From positions 1 through 64,000 of the forward strand of contig NZ_BAJW01000011.1 in the NCBI RefSeq assembly GCF_000613905.1: a stretch of 64,000 nucleotides of DNA, given 5' to 3'. A program made the translations under genes and the position numbers. The notes below the pieces were generated by a model. It was not told where the DNA came from, made no database searches, and worked only from the letters and a program-made list of their open reading frames with translations. Every line of letters starts with the position of its first letter. The stretch's first letter is position 1. Of this stretch, positions 18,285 to 26,466 are shown piece by piece. The DNA comes from Acetobacter persici JCM 25330 (GTDB lineage: Bacteria; Pseudomonadota; Alphaproteobacteria; Acetobacterales; Acetobacteraceae).

Positions 18285-19706
18285 CTACCCTGCAAATGGT
18301 GGGGGTTGACCCCTCAATTGATTACATTGATAATCAAAAAATACACCTAATACATTCTTGGTATTTATATATAAATAACTTTTACCATTAACTGAATTAA
18401 CAGAATAAGTATTATATATTTTCCTATATTTCTTATATTTATATGGTATTCTTTTTGGATTGAGATATTCTCTCATTTTTGTAATAGAGATGAATCTAGA
18501 ACATGTTTCTATATAATCTATCTTATTATCGTTCTGACCTAATTTATTGATTCTATCATCTCTAAAGCCAGATATAGAAAAAAGAGTATATGCAGGTGAT
18601 ACGGTATACATATCTGTATCATGGTTAATATTTTGTCCTGTTCGGTATTTTTCTAATCCTTGTTTATTGAGGTATGTTGTTTCCTCTTTTACGGACATTA
18701 ATTGCTTTGCTATCCACATTCTCTCATCTGACAGATAAGAGAGAGATGAATCTCCATAATCATCTGTATAGAGGCTGTTCCAGACTTTTTTGATATCTTT
18801 ACGTAATCCGATGAATCCTGTTCTGACATTGGGTTCTCCATGGTCTTTAAAGAGATAACCAAGCACGCCATCGAAATATGTAATTTTCTGATTAATTGAG
18901 TAATTTTTCTCCCATCGTTCTTCTTCTTGTTGAAAATATTTGAAGAAAATTTTTGTAAGTTTATCTAAATCTTTTTTATTATCGTTATTCACGAAATATA
19001 TTATGTGGAGATGTGGGGTTTCATCTTTGTGGCCGTGAATTTTGTATATCCCTAGCCATAAGATATCAGCACGTTCAGCATCGCGTTTAATACCATTCAA
19101 TCTGCGATTAATTTCATCATTCGCTTGCTCGTAGGTCATGGAATGATATTTCCCAGGTAACGTAAGGGAAATAAAATACCCTGATTCATGTGCAGAAGGT
19201 GTTAATCCAGCTAATCGTGCAGATGCTTCCAGGCATTCAGATATAGCCCAGTCTCTGGCTTTATTGTTTTTCTTCTTTTTATCAATGGAATCCTGAACAC
19301 TAAATCCATTATATTTTATCGACTTATATCGACTAGCTTTATCAGCATCGAACTTCTGCTGAACTTCATCATCATCTTTAGAAATGCTTAGAGCTTTACG
19401 TATGTTGATACGAGCTTTATCAGCTTTGGCTGATAACTTTTGTCCTGTGATTCCGTAATGCTGTCTTAATTCTGCATATGAAAGAGATACCAATTCGAAG
19501 GTATCAACGACTGATTTTTTGAGTCGTGGAAGCATTTTAAGGACATTCAAAGCCCATTCACAAGCATCGCAATCATCTGATAAACGGCTGTTTTCTTTGA
19601 TTTTCTGATATAGCTTATAGCGATAGAAGGGGGTGAGAGCAGTAATGATATCATATGTGTTGATATCATGTTCATGGATGTGTTGCTCTAACTTTTCATA
19701 ACTCAA
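18285..19706 (-). CDS. HUH-family replication initiator (phage gpA / Rep type)
   Basis: A 473-residue protein resembling the replication gene A family of phages and plasmids. The key features are YFISLTLPGKYHSM, which matches the F-TLT-P-KYH signature of the family, and HKDETPHLHIIYFV, the HUH metal-binding motif. The segment GVLGYLFKDHG stands where the catalytic Tyr helix (Y-x-x-K) is expected. The protein would nick its origin and start rolling-circle replication of the excised element. It is one of two HUH enzymes of element B, the other being the relaxase. GGAGT stands upstream of the ATG. One dispersed 9-mer lies inside (18984). Confidence 0.78.
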   Translation of the reverse strand: MSYEKLEQHIHEHDINTYDIITALTPFYRYKLYQKIKENSRLSDDCDACEWALNVLKMLPRLKKSVVDTFELVSLSYAELRQHYGITGQKLSAKADKARINIRKALSISKDDDEVQQKFDADKASRYKSIKYNGFSVQDSIDKKKKNNKARDWAISECLEASARLAGLTPSAHESGYFISLTLPGKYHSMTYEQANDEINRRLNGIKRDAERADILWLGIYKIHGHKDETPHLHIIYFVNNDNKKDLDKLTKIFFKYFQQEEERWEKNYSINQKITYFDGVLGYLFKDHGEPNVRTGFIGLRKDIKKVWNSLYTDDYGDSSLSYLSDERMWIAKQLMSVKEETTYLNKQGLEKYRTGQNINHDTDMYTVSPAYTLFSISGFRDDRINKLGQNDNKIDYIETCSRFISITKMREYLNPKRIPYKYKKYRKIYNTYSVNSVNGKSYLYINTKNVLGVFFDYQCNQLRGQPPPFAG

Positions 19707-19818
19707 AATACTCCTTACCCAGAAACTTCTACAAAACCTCAGGAGTATGTGCTATTATAAAGAAATAGCTCTCCTGTTGTTTTGGTTTGTGGTAAAATTA
19801 TTATAGCAGAGATTGTTA

Positions 19819-19840
19819 AGGGATAGAGAAATCTATCCCT
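19819..19840. terminator. hairpin with T-tract on the plus strand
   Basis: AGGGATAGA-GAAA-TCTATCCCT followed by TTTTTT. It lies just beyond the end of the minus-strand gene 19849-20709 and probably ends that transcript or protects against read-through from the left; the T-tract is on the plus side. Confidence 0.5.
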
Positions 19841-19848
19841 TTTTTATT

Positions 19849-20709
19849 TCATATATGTTTTGATAGTTCATCTTTATGAACCAGATATCCAATTTTATTC
19901 AAATGTCCGTATAGAGAATCCATTTGGCTTTTAAGTTGTTCAGCATATTTTTTGTTGAAAAATAATTCATCAAGACGATTTCCAAATATAACAGACGTAT
20001 CTACTATATATTTTACTGCGGAATATATTTCATTTTCCTTAATTGATCTCCAAACAATACGTGAACCTGATTCTGAAATATGATTACTAAGAGAATTTTC
20101 TGAGATATGGCAGTGGGTATTGGATATGAAACGATAGTTTAAATATACCGTGTCGCTCTGCCATTCATCTTGTGTAAAATCGTAAAAAGTTCCCGCATCT
20201 GTTCTTTTTTTCGTATTTAAAGATTTTAATTGACTCTGTATTCGTGAATTAATTTCGTCTATCTTTTCTTGTACGCCTTCGTAAATATCCTTTAAGTAAG
20301 AGCTATTCTCAATGTGTTTTATCATAGAATTGCTAAATTTTACTCTATCATCATTGGAAATATTTATAAAATATTCCTCATCTTTTATTGCGCAAGCTAA
20401 TGCAAGGTAACATTCTTGCATATTCCTTATTATTGAATAAGAATCTGAATTCACGCCATAACTAATCAATATAATAGAAGATTGTAAGCTCTGACAAAAC
20501 CTAACCCCTAGTATGTTTGAAATTTTTTCTATTCTAGAATTATTTGGGTCTAAAGAACTTATTATATTTTGTAGAAGTCGGTTTGTCTTTCTAAGAATAT
20601 CAAATTCTTCATTATATATATATTTTAGATCGCTTCTATGTTCTTCTACATAATCAGAAATAAATCCTTCGGTTTCAAATGTGCTTTTATTTTCGGATGA
20701 ATGGCTCAT
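19849..20709 (-). CDS. DUF5677-like protein coupled to the integrase
   Basis: A helical protein of about 286 residues. The pattern RFCQSLQSSIILISYGVNSDSYSIIRNMQECYLAL and a later HISENSLSNH resembles the DUF5677 family, whose function is not known; I make this assignment by pattern only. The ATG at 20709 overlaps the stop codon of the integrase gene (ATGA) and AAAGGATAA precedes it, so it is translated together with the integrase. That suggests a function in excision, stability or element defence. No signal peptide or membrane segment. Confidence 0.5.
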   Translation of the reverse strand: MSHSSENKSTFETEGFISDYVEEHRSDLKYIYNEEFDILRKTNRLLQNIISSLDPNNSRIEKISNILGVRFCQSLQSSIILISYGVNSDSYSIIRNMQECYLALACAIKDEEYFINISNDDRVKFSNSMIKHIENSSYLKDIYEGVQEKIDEINSRIQSQLKSLNTKKRTDAGTFYDFTQDEWQSDTVYLNYRFISNTHCHISENSLSNHISESGSRIVWRSIKENEIYSAVKYIVDTSVIFGNRLDELFFNKKYAEQLKSQMDSLYGHLNKIGYLVHKDELSKHI

Positions 20710-22301
20710 TGTATTATCCTTTCGATATTCCAAAACACAGGATACGTGACACTATCAGCAACTTTCTTAAGATTTTCCACATCAATCTCATCGAGATAGA
20801 CAGTATTGCCGACTGATTTATTCTGACCTTCATGACCCAAGAAGTTATCAATCCAAACTTCACGCAAACCGCCATTTCCGCTGTCAGAAATGTTTCTCAG
20901 CTTTGTAGAGACGTTATGCCTAAAGCTATGAAAATCTACTCCACGAGGAATGCCATTCCTGAGCTTGAACTTTGAGAATGACTGCTGAAAACCTTGAGAG
21001 CGTTTTTTATCTTTTCCCATAAATTTTAGCTCAGAAAAAAGATAATAATTCTTTTTATTGTTATTCACGAAATCCAGAAAGCCAGCATTAATAAGAGCAT
21101 CGCCAATAGGAACAACTCTCTCGCCAGCTTCTGTCTTTGGGTTCCAGCTTTCCCAGGGTCTATTTTTTCGTGCCGTATGCTCTCTGATGAGTATGCAAGA
21201 AATGCCACGGATTTCCTTGATATCTTCAAGCCTAATCCTGCAAATCTCTTCTAACCTCATACCGCAATATGAACCCAAGCCGACTATATACGCATAGGTT
21301 TTTCGGGAGATTGTTGTACTGTTCCACAATGAATTCATCAGCGATTGAAGCTGTTCATCATTCCATCGAATTCTTTTAATTTTTGGCTTTGCATCGAACT
21401 TCCAGCCAACAAAGATATTACGGTCAACAAGTTCACGCAGGAGATAATATCTCCAGATTGCTGACAATCTTGCGAAGTGATTTTTGATAGTTTTCTCAGA
21501 GATTCTTGGAAGTTTCGCTTTTTGGCAATAAACAACAAGCTCCTGAACTGTCCTAACGTCCTTACTGCTCTTGCCATAATTCTCAGGCATTTTCTCCATC
21601 ATCTCTTTGAACTTGCCAGAATCCTCACCTGTATAATCTCTGATATCGTGGTCCCCACATACTTCTATGAATCTCTGAGCCGTATTGCGAAAACCTCTTG
21701 AGTCAGAGTCATTCATCTTTTCTGAATGAGCTTTAAGATACTCATCCACAGCTACAGAGAATATGGGAGACTTCTTCTTCTCAGGAGGCTTAACCCACCC
21801 CTGAATATCCATGAACTGCTGTTGCATCTGCTGGATAGAGTTATATGCATTAAAGTCTTTATGTTCTCTCATATATGAAAGAACAGCATCAATCTGAGGC
21901 TTTGATGCATTAATGATATCATCTACTTTTTTATATCTTTGATAGTCTTCCATGCGCTGAAGATAATGCTCAGCTTGAGCCAGCTTATATTGAGTTTTCA
22001 ATTCCTTAATGTGAGCTTCATACGTATCAATAATATCTTTGATAGTACGTTCATCGTGAGAGCCATCAGCGACATTAATCATGTCATCATAGAGATAGCT
22101 CTTACTCAATGTGTTTCTCACAATAGAAAAAAACTGACTTGTTAAGCCAAAAATTGCACATCCTCGAATTTTTGCAACTTCGACATCAGAAGTTTCAAGT
22201 GAGTGCCACATCTCATTTTTTTTGAGAATCTTACGAAGATCGAGTGGAACCCATCTCCGCAGATTATAAGTCGCTCCGATTCGCACGAGTTTCATTGGCA
22301 T
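20706..22301 (-). CDS. tyrosine integrase (element B)
   Basis: A tyrosine recombinase of about 531 residues, related in layout to the integrases at 8141 and 24979. The N-terminus (ATYNLRRWVPLDLR) is the same short DUF6538-like segment. The catalytic domain carries the Arg in YCGMRLEEIC, FHSFRHNVSTKLR, GHEGQNKS and the Tyr in TVYLDEI. AGGAAGC precedes the ATG at 22301, which I prefer over 22328. It is A+T-rich like the rest of its element, unlike the two other integrases. It lies about 110 bases from att core 2, with arm-type repeats between. It should integrate and excise element B. Confidence 0.9.
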   Translation of the reverse strand: MPMKLVRIGATYNLRRWVPLDLRKILKKNEMWHSLETSDVEVAKIRGCAIFGLTSQFFSIVRNTLSKSYLYDDMINVADGSHDERTIKDIIDTYEAHIKELKTQYKLAQAEHYLQRMEDYQRYKKVDDIINASKPQIDAVLSYMREHKDFNAYNSIQQMQQQFMDIQGWVKPPEKKKSPIFSVAVDEYLKAHSEKMNDSDSRGFRNTAQRFIEVCGDHDIRDYTGEDSGKFKEMMEKMPENYGKSSKDVRTVQELVVYCQKAKLPRISEKTIKNHFARLSAIWRYYLLRELVDRNIFVGWKFDAKPKIKRIRWNDEQLQSLMNSLWNSTTISRKTYAYIVGLGSYCGMRLEEICRIRLEDIKEIRGISCILIREHTARKNRPWESWNPKTEAGERVVPIGDALINAGFLDFVNNNKKNYYLFSELKFMGKDKKRSQGFQQSFSKFKLRNGIPRGVDFHSFRHNVSTKLRNISDSGNGGLREVWIDNFLGHEGQNKSVGNTVYLDEIDVENLKKVADSVTYPVFWNIERIIQ

Positions 22302-22324
22302 ATGAAGCTTCCTGGGAAGCTTCC

Positions 22325-22355
22325 TCACTGTAGATACCCACTGTAGAAGCTACAG
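22325..22355. repeat. arm-type repeats at the right end of element B
   Basis: Two direct copies of CACTGTAGA followed by an inverted CTACAG. The same CACTGTAGA occurs near the left end (9960). They lie between the integrase start and att core 2, where arm-binding sites of tyrosine integrases are usually found. Confidence 0.5.
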
Positions 22356-22408
22356 CGGGTGAGGTTGTGGGAACCTCAAAAAATCTAATGAAATCAGTGA
22401 GTTATAAT

Positions 22409-22433
22409 TGGTGCGAACTGCGGGACTCGAACC
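22409..22433 (-). repeat. att core 2, tRNA 3'-end-like
   Basis: Read on the minus strand this is a T-arm (GTGGG TTCGAGT CCCGC) followed by AGTTCGC and ACCA, the 3' end of a tRNA with discriminator A. A tRNA-Leu is likely but not proven. No 5' half with GCGAACT is found nearby, so it is a displaced copy. The 25 bases are identical to 26442-26466. Confidence 0.75.
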
Positions 22434-22661
22434 CACGCGCTTCGCTTGCAACCAGTCAGACAACCTATTGAAACAGAACGATAATTTCAGACGAAATCAT
22501 CCTTCATATGGTGACTGCGGGTTCACTGTGGGAGCAAACCCGTGGGGCAGTCAAGAGAATGGCGCAGCGTTCAATTCAGCGGACTGCTTATAAGTGTTTC
22601 GTTGTTGAATGGCGCCAATAGCCTCTGCTATGTAATACGGGTTGTATTATGGAGATGTGTC
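22434..22661. other. left end of the third element, no gene
   Basis: Between att core 2 and the antitoxin gene. Contains ACTGCGGG and ACTGTGGG side by side (about 22513-22530), resembling the core and possible binding sites. An open frame starting in the tRNA-like core (22408) is an artefact of reading tRNA sequence. Confidence 0.4.
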
Positions 22662-22889
22662 ATGGAAACAGTTGTTGTGCGGAAACAGGGAAATTCTATT
22701 GGAATTACCCTTCCTGCTGAAACACGTATTCGGCTGGGTCTGGAAGTAGGGCAGGAACTCACACTCGTTGAGATGGCCGATGGTATTAAGCTGGTGAAGC
22801 GTAATTTGAAGTTGGAACGTCAGATGCAAATGGCGCGAGAAACGTTGCGAGAGCAGGCTGATGTGCTTCAGGAACTGGCTAAGCGGTAA
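22662..22889 (+). CDS. AbrB/MazE-type antitoxin
   Basis: A 75-residue protein with an N-terminal swapped-hairpin AbrB fold: VVVRKQGNSIGITLPAETRIRLGL, then VGQELTLVEMADGIKL. The C-terminal 30 residues form a charged helix (LERQMQMARETLREQADVLQEL), the likely toxin-binding part. It binds its own promoter in related systems. It overlaps the next gene by one base (TAATG). The start at 22662 is chosen because the AbrB domain begins there. Doc toxins usually come with Phd antitoxins; an AbrB-type partner is less usual. Confidence 0.85.
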   Translation: METVVVRKQGNSIGITLPAETRIRLGLEVGQELTLVEMADGIKLVKRNLKLERQMQMARETLREQADVLQELAKR

Positions 22890-23287
22890 TGGCGAAGAAA
22901 CCAGAGTTTCTTGAACCTGATGTCGTGCTGTTCATGCATGACCAGGCACTCAGGGAATATGGTGGAACACAAGGTGTCAAAAGCGAAGACTTGTTGCATA
23001 GCGCGTTAGCACGGCCAGAAAATCGTTGGCATTATGCGGAGAGTGAAGCGCCGGATATGGCTACTCTGGCGGCTGCCTATGCTTATGGCATTGCTCGTAA
23101 CCACCCTTTTAATGATGCGAATAAACGGACAGCCTGGAGTTGTTGTGTGCTGTTTCTGAGAGTGAATGGGGTGCGTATTCAGGTCCATGCACCAGAGGCT
23201 GTAGAGGTCATGGTGACACTTGCTTCAGGTGGTATGGAAGAAGAGGCATTTGCTGTCTGGCTACGACAGCATTTTGTTTGTCATTAA
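22889..23287 (+). CDS. doc: Doc-type toxin (death on curing, Fic fold)
   Basis: A 132-residue toxin of the Doc family. The signature HPFNDANKRTA is visible in full, including the catalytic His and the phosphate-binding Asn-Lys-Arg. Doc enzymes phosphorylate elongation factor Tu and stop translation. The start overlaps the antitoxin stop (TAATG), as in other toxin-antitoxin operons. The length is normal for Doc (about 126). The pair probably stabilises the 4-kb element between att cores 2 and 3. Confidence 0.9.
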   Translation: MAKKPEFLEPDVVLFMHDQALREYGGTQGVKSEDLLHSALARPENRWHYAESEAPDMATLAAAYAYGIARNHPFNDANKRTAWSCCVLFLRVNGVRIQVHAPEAVEVMVTLASGGMEEEAFAVWLRQHFVCH

Positions 23288-23458
23288 AGTTTTCTCTGCA
23301 AGTTAGGACGCAATATTTAAGAAGCCAGCCGTGCAAAGCAGCGGACAAGTTGTGTCGCGATGGTTTCCTAGCATCAAAGCTTCAGTATAGTTTTATAGCG
23401 TTTTGCTATTGTTGAAGATTGGTTACAGTCTCATTTATCAGGGGCAGTTCATGGGGAT

Positions 23459-24010
23459 ATGATGCGATTCAGTCGAAACATTGCAATTAGTGGCACTAAA
23501 GCTGTTTGTTCTTATCGCAGGATTGCGGGGATTGAAAATGACAACGAACTGCCGGAAATCTTTTTGGGTAGCTGGATTGCCCGCTCGCTCCATGACGATT
23601 TTCAGGTTAATGCTCGCGTCGAATGCTCCTTCACGCGAATGGCGCAAGATCTCGGGCTCGATGTGGATTCAGAACTGAAACGCATAATGGGAAGCTGGCG
23701 CGCCGATGTCGCTATTTACGAAGAAGGCCGACCGACAGCGGTGATCGAGATCAAGATTTTCGACGAAGGACGCCGCGCTCAATCCGTGCTTCGTGACCTG
23801 AGAAAAATGAGAGAGTTATCGAGTAGAACGGGGATTGAGACGTATCTGGCCGTCTTAATCACATCGACGTCAGGAGCGACATGCGAGACCAGAGTACGAT
23901 CGCTCAGCAATTTTCTGGGGCATGACTTCGACTACATTGATTCTCCGGTAGTTGCGGGGGGCGGCTCGGCGGACTGGTCGTGGCGGTTTGCGTGTGGTGC
24001 TTTTCTCTAA
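23459..24010 (+). CDS. PD-(D/E)XK-like protein, unknown function
   Basis: A 183-residue protein. The segment WRADVAIYEEGRPTAVIEIKIF carries an Asp, then ExK after a strand, the core of the PD-(D/E)XK nuclease fold. The beginning and end do not match a family I know. Such proteins are found in restriction, repair and anti-phage systems. It lies between the Doc operon and a small membrane protein gene, all on the same strand, and may act with the latter. Its base composition is near that of the host and unlike element B. Function inferred from fold only. Confidence 0.55.
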   Translation: MMRFSRNIAISGTKAVCSYRRIAGIENDNELPEIFLGSWIARSLHDDFQVNARVECSFTRMAQDLGLDVDSELKRIMGSWRADVAIYEEGRPTAVIEIKIFDEGRRAQSVLRDLRKMRELSSRTGIETYLAVLITSTSGATCETRVRSLSNFLGHDFDYIDSPVVAGGGSADWSWRFACGAFL

Positions 24011-24040
24011 ATTGAACAGTGGATATTGGGTAGCGGTATC

Positions 24041-24655
24041 ATGGCGAAATTCAAGGTGGACATCTTACTCAGCCGTAGTTCCTTACCCATTATAACTGAA
24101 GTCGACGCGCAAAACAGACGGGACGCTGAGGCCCTCATAAAACGTCAATACTCACCGTATTGTATTCGGCGGATAGAGGAAATAAAAGAATCCTGCAAAA
24201 GCGAGCCTCAGAAATCTAAATCGACGGCGGCCAAAATACTACAAGGATTCCTGTTCTTAGGGTTTCTTGTGTTTGGGATTGCGACTGAGAAAAATCATGA
24301 AAGCACCAAAAATGTCGACGTTGCCAATGAGGCCTCATCCTTAGACAAGCCATCGTCCACAATTGCCTCCGGCTCGCAGGCCGGGCAAGATTCGCCGGAA
24401 AAAACGATGTCTCCGAAATTCTTGGAAGGGCGGAGCAGCCGGCGTAAATGGGAAACATGGATTGCTACTCTGACAGGCGACGAGCGCAAGGGGGCAGAAT
24501 ACTGGGCGGGAGAACGTAGCAAACCTGCTCCCGATGGCTGTGATGGAACGCTTGAATTCTCTCATGGATGCTTTGAGGCCCAACGACGCCTTTTCGATGT
24601 AGACAAGGCCCGACATTCTGACCCTGATTTCAGGCAAGGCTGGAATACGCCTTAG
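24041..24655 (+). CDS. single-span membrane protein, unknown
   Basis: About 204 residues. The N-terminal 60 residues form a small soluble domain (FKVDILLSRSSLPIITEVDAQNRRDAEALIKRQY), one hydrophobic span follows (ILQGFLFLGFLVFGIA), then a Ser/Pro-rich linker and a C-terminal domain with two Cys (DGCDGTLEFSHGCFEAQ), perhaps disulfide-bonded outside the cytoplasm. The ATG at 24041 is preferred over 24026 because the first domain begins there. It is 30 bases downstream of the PD-(D/E)XK-like gene, so the two likely share a transcript. No family is recognised. Confidence 0.5.
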   Translation: MAKFKVDILLSRSSLPIITEVDAQNRRDAEALIKRQYSPYCIRRIEEIKESCKSEPQKSKSTAAKILQGFLFLGFLVFGIATEKNHESTKNVDVANEASSLDKPSSTIASGSQAGQDSPEKTMSPKFLEGRSSRRKWETWIATLTGDERKGAEYWAGERSKPAPDGCDGTLEFSHGCFEAQRRLFDVDKARHSDPDFRQGWNTP

Positions 24656-24978
24656 CAATACAGTGTCAGTTCATTCTGTCCTTTAATTTTTCATGCCTCC
24701 AACGCTTTTCGGAAAGCTCGAATTTCACGCGGTCTACCTCGGAGAACGGCCCTAAATTCTTTATTTTTCCGATCCCAAAAACGAATTGCAGCGGTAGTGC
24801 TAACAATGTCAGCTTTCAGGAAAACATTATAATAGCTTGGATGTCTGACATGCAGGCGTAAGCAGTCATTAGATCAAACCTCATTTTTTTGCGCTGTAGG
24901 GGTCAACGGGGGAGGTACTCCCCCTTGCCAGCTGTCGAATGCTACTTTGGGTAGCCATTTGACACTGCTGGCTCCCTT
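24656..24978. other. intergenic region with hairpins, no gene
   Basis: Between convergent genes. It holds a perfect stem GGGGGAG-GTA-CTCCCCC (24908-24924) and an imperfect one around 24935-24965 (GTCGAATG ... CATTTGAC). They probably terminate the integrase transcript coming from the right. I see no coding potential. Confidence 0.5.
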
Positions 24979-26352
24979 TTAAAACGGTATCTTTTTGAAG
25001 GCTGTTTCCGGGTAGCTTATGGCCTCTATGGTTTGCCTGAGATTGGCTGTTGAGATTCCGGTCAGATAGGTGGTTGTCCCTTGGCTCTTATGGGTGGCTT
25101 CATGACCCAGCAGGCGGTCAATCCAGACCTCCCGGATATTGGCATCTGTGTTTCTGAGCTGGGTCGAGACTGTGTGCCGGAACGAATGGAAGGTGATTTC
25201 AGCGGGGAGACCGATACGGGTCTTGAGCAATGAGAAAGCCCTGCCAAGAGCTGCGCCCCTGGCGCCCTGTTTCGAGGTTTCCAGACCGGGAATGAGGTAC
25301 GGGCCGTCTGTGGTATCCTTAAGGGCCAGCACACCAGCTTCAATCAGCTTTGAGTGGACTGGCACCATACGAGTGCCTGCTTCCGTCTTGGGTGTCCAGC
25401 CGGTTTCGGTATGAGGACGGATAAGGAAACAGGGGATACCATCGACAGTCTGGAGGTCTTCTTTCCGCAGGGTGCAGATTTCACCCAGCCTCATGCCCGA
25501 ATAGGCAGCAATAAGGGTGACCAGTCGGAAAGTCTGTTCTGGCACGGATGTGCTGTGCCATGAGGCAGAGGCCAGCAAAGCAAGTTCCTTTGTCGTCCAG
25601 CTTCTGCGTATGGTCTTCTGCCCATTCTCGAAATTCCAGCCTGTCCACGGGTTACGTGTGACCAGTTCCCGCTGGTGTAACTGGTTCCAGAGGGCTGAGA
25701 GGCGCATCATATGGTTCTTGACGCTTTTTCCGCTCAGGGTTGGCAGACCTTCCTCGCTGGCCTTCTGCGCCTCTTCTGCAAGTGTCAGGCTGCTCTTACG
25801 TTTGCCCAGCGATGCGGGAAGGGAAAATAGCAGGTCACGGAAGGCTCCGGCCTTCTCGCCCCCTATGATGGACACAGGGGCATCGCCAAACTCTTGCAGA
25901 AAAAGGTCTATGGCCCGCTGGGTGGCTTTCTTGGTGTCGGCACTGGCATGAGGATTATCCAGCACGAAGCGTTTTAAGGCACCCGAAAGCATAAGGGGAG
26001 TAGCCTTGGGTGCTTTGGCCGTTTTCTTCATCGTTCGGGGCTTTGGCATCGGTGCTGGAACCGGCAGGGACCCCGTTTCCTGAGCAGATGAAGGGAGGTT
26101 CACGCTCTGCAAATCCCGCAGTGAAACCCGCAGTCCCTCAAGCCTGCTTAAAGCGTCTGGTTCAGAGAGGGCCAGGTGGGCCTGAGAAAAGAGTTCTGTG
26201 GTTTTGGCATGAAGGAGGGATGCCTTTTTGCGGGCTTCGTTCTGGTAGCCTGTTTTCAGAGAAACCCAGATTTCCCGCCGGTTTAAGGCTGCTCTCAGGG
26301 CAGGGGGAACAATACGGCGGAAGTGGTAAGTGGTGCCTCGGACACGGAGCAT
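24979..26352 (-). CDS. tyrosine integrase (element C)
   Basis: A tyrosine recombinase of about 457 residues. It starts MLRVRGTTYHFRRIVPPALR; AGGGAAG precedes this ATG, which I prefer over 26388. A core-binding domain follows, then the catalytic domain with YSGMRLGEIC, FHSFRHTVSTQLR, GHEATHKS and TTYLTG. It is very close in sequence to the element A integrase in the catalytic half but has a shorter middle. It lies about 90 bases from att core 3. Together with att cores 2 and 3 it defines a 4-kb element carrying the Doc pair and two unknown genes. Confidence 0.9.
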   Translation of the reverse strand: MLRVRGTTYHFRRIVPPALRAALNRREIWVSLKTGYQNEARKKASLLHAKTTELFSQAHLALSEPDALSRLEGLRVSLRDLQSVNLPSSAQETGSLPVPAPMPKPRTMKKTAKAPKATPLMLSGALKRFVLDNPHASADTKKATQRAIDLFLQEFGDAPVSIIGGEKAGAFRDLLFSLPASLGKRKSSLTLAEEAQKASEEGLPTLSGKSVKNHMMRLSALWNQLHQRELVTRNPWTGWNFENGQKTIRRSWTTKELALLASASWHSTSVPEQTFRLVTLIAAYSGMRLGEICTLRKEDLQTVDGIPCFLIRPHTETGWTPKTEAGTRMVPVHSKLIEAGVLALKDTTDGPYLIPGLETSKQGARGAALGRAFSLLKTRIGLPAEITFHSFRHTVSTQLRNTDANIREVWIDRLLGHEATHKSQGTTTYLTGISTANLRQTIEAISYPETAFKKIPF

Positions 26353-26441
26353 AAAATCTTCCCTTAGTGGGGAAGGACGATGGAGCAAAGACAGTCTTTG
26401 CCCCTCTATCAGCCGAAAAATCGTGCTATTTCAGGTGTCTG

Positions 26442-26466
26442 TGGTGCGAACTGCGGGACTCGAACC
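26442..26466. repeat. att core 3
   Basis: Identical to 22409-22433 over 25 bases. The following bases create an 8-bp inverted repeat ACTGCGGG / CCCGCAGT (26450-26482). The T-stem is imperfect here, and no complete tRNA lies to the right. Confidence 0.7.

Noticed and set aside
22409-22520. tmRNA 3' end
   Set aside because: The acceptor AGTTCGC-ACCA does not fit the G-rich tmRNA acceptor, and no tag-coding frame or 5' half is nearby.
22408-22593. Open frame beginning VRTAGLEPTR
   Set aside because: The sequence is the reverse reading of a tRNA 3' end (att core); such frames are a well-known artefact.
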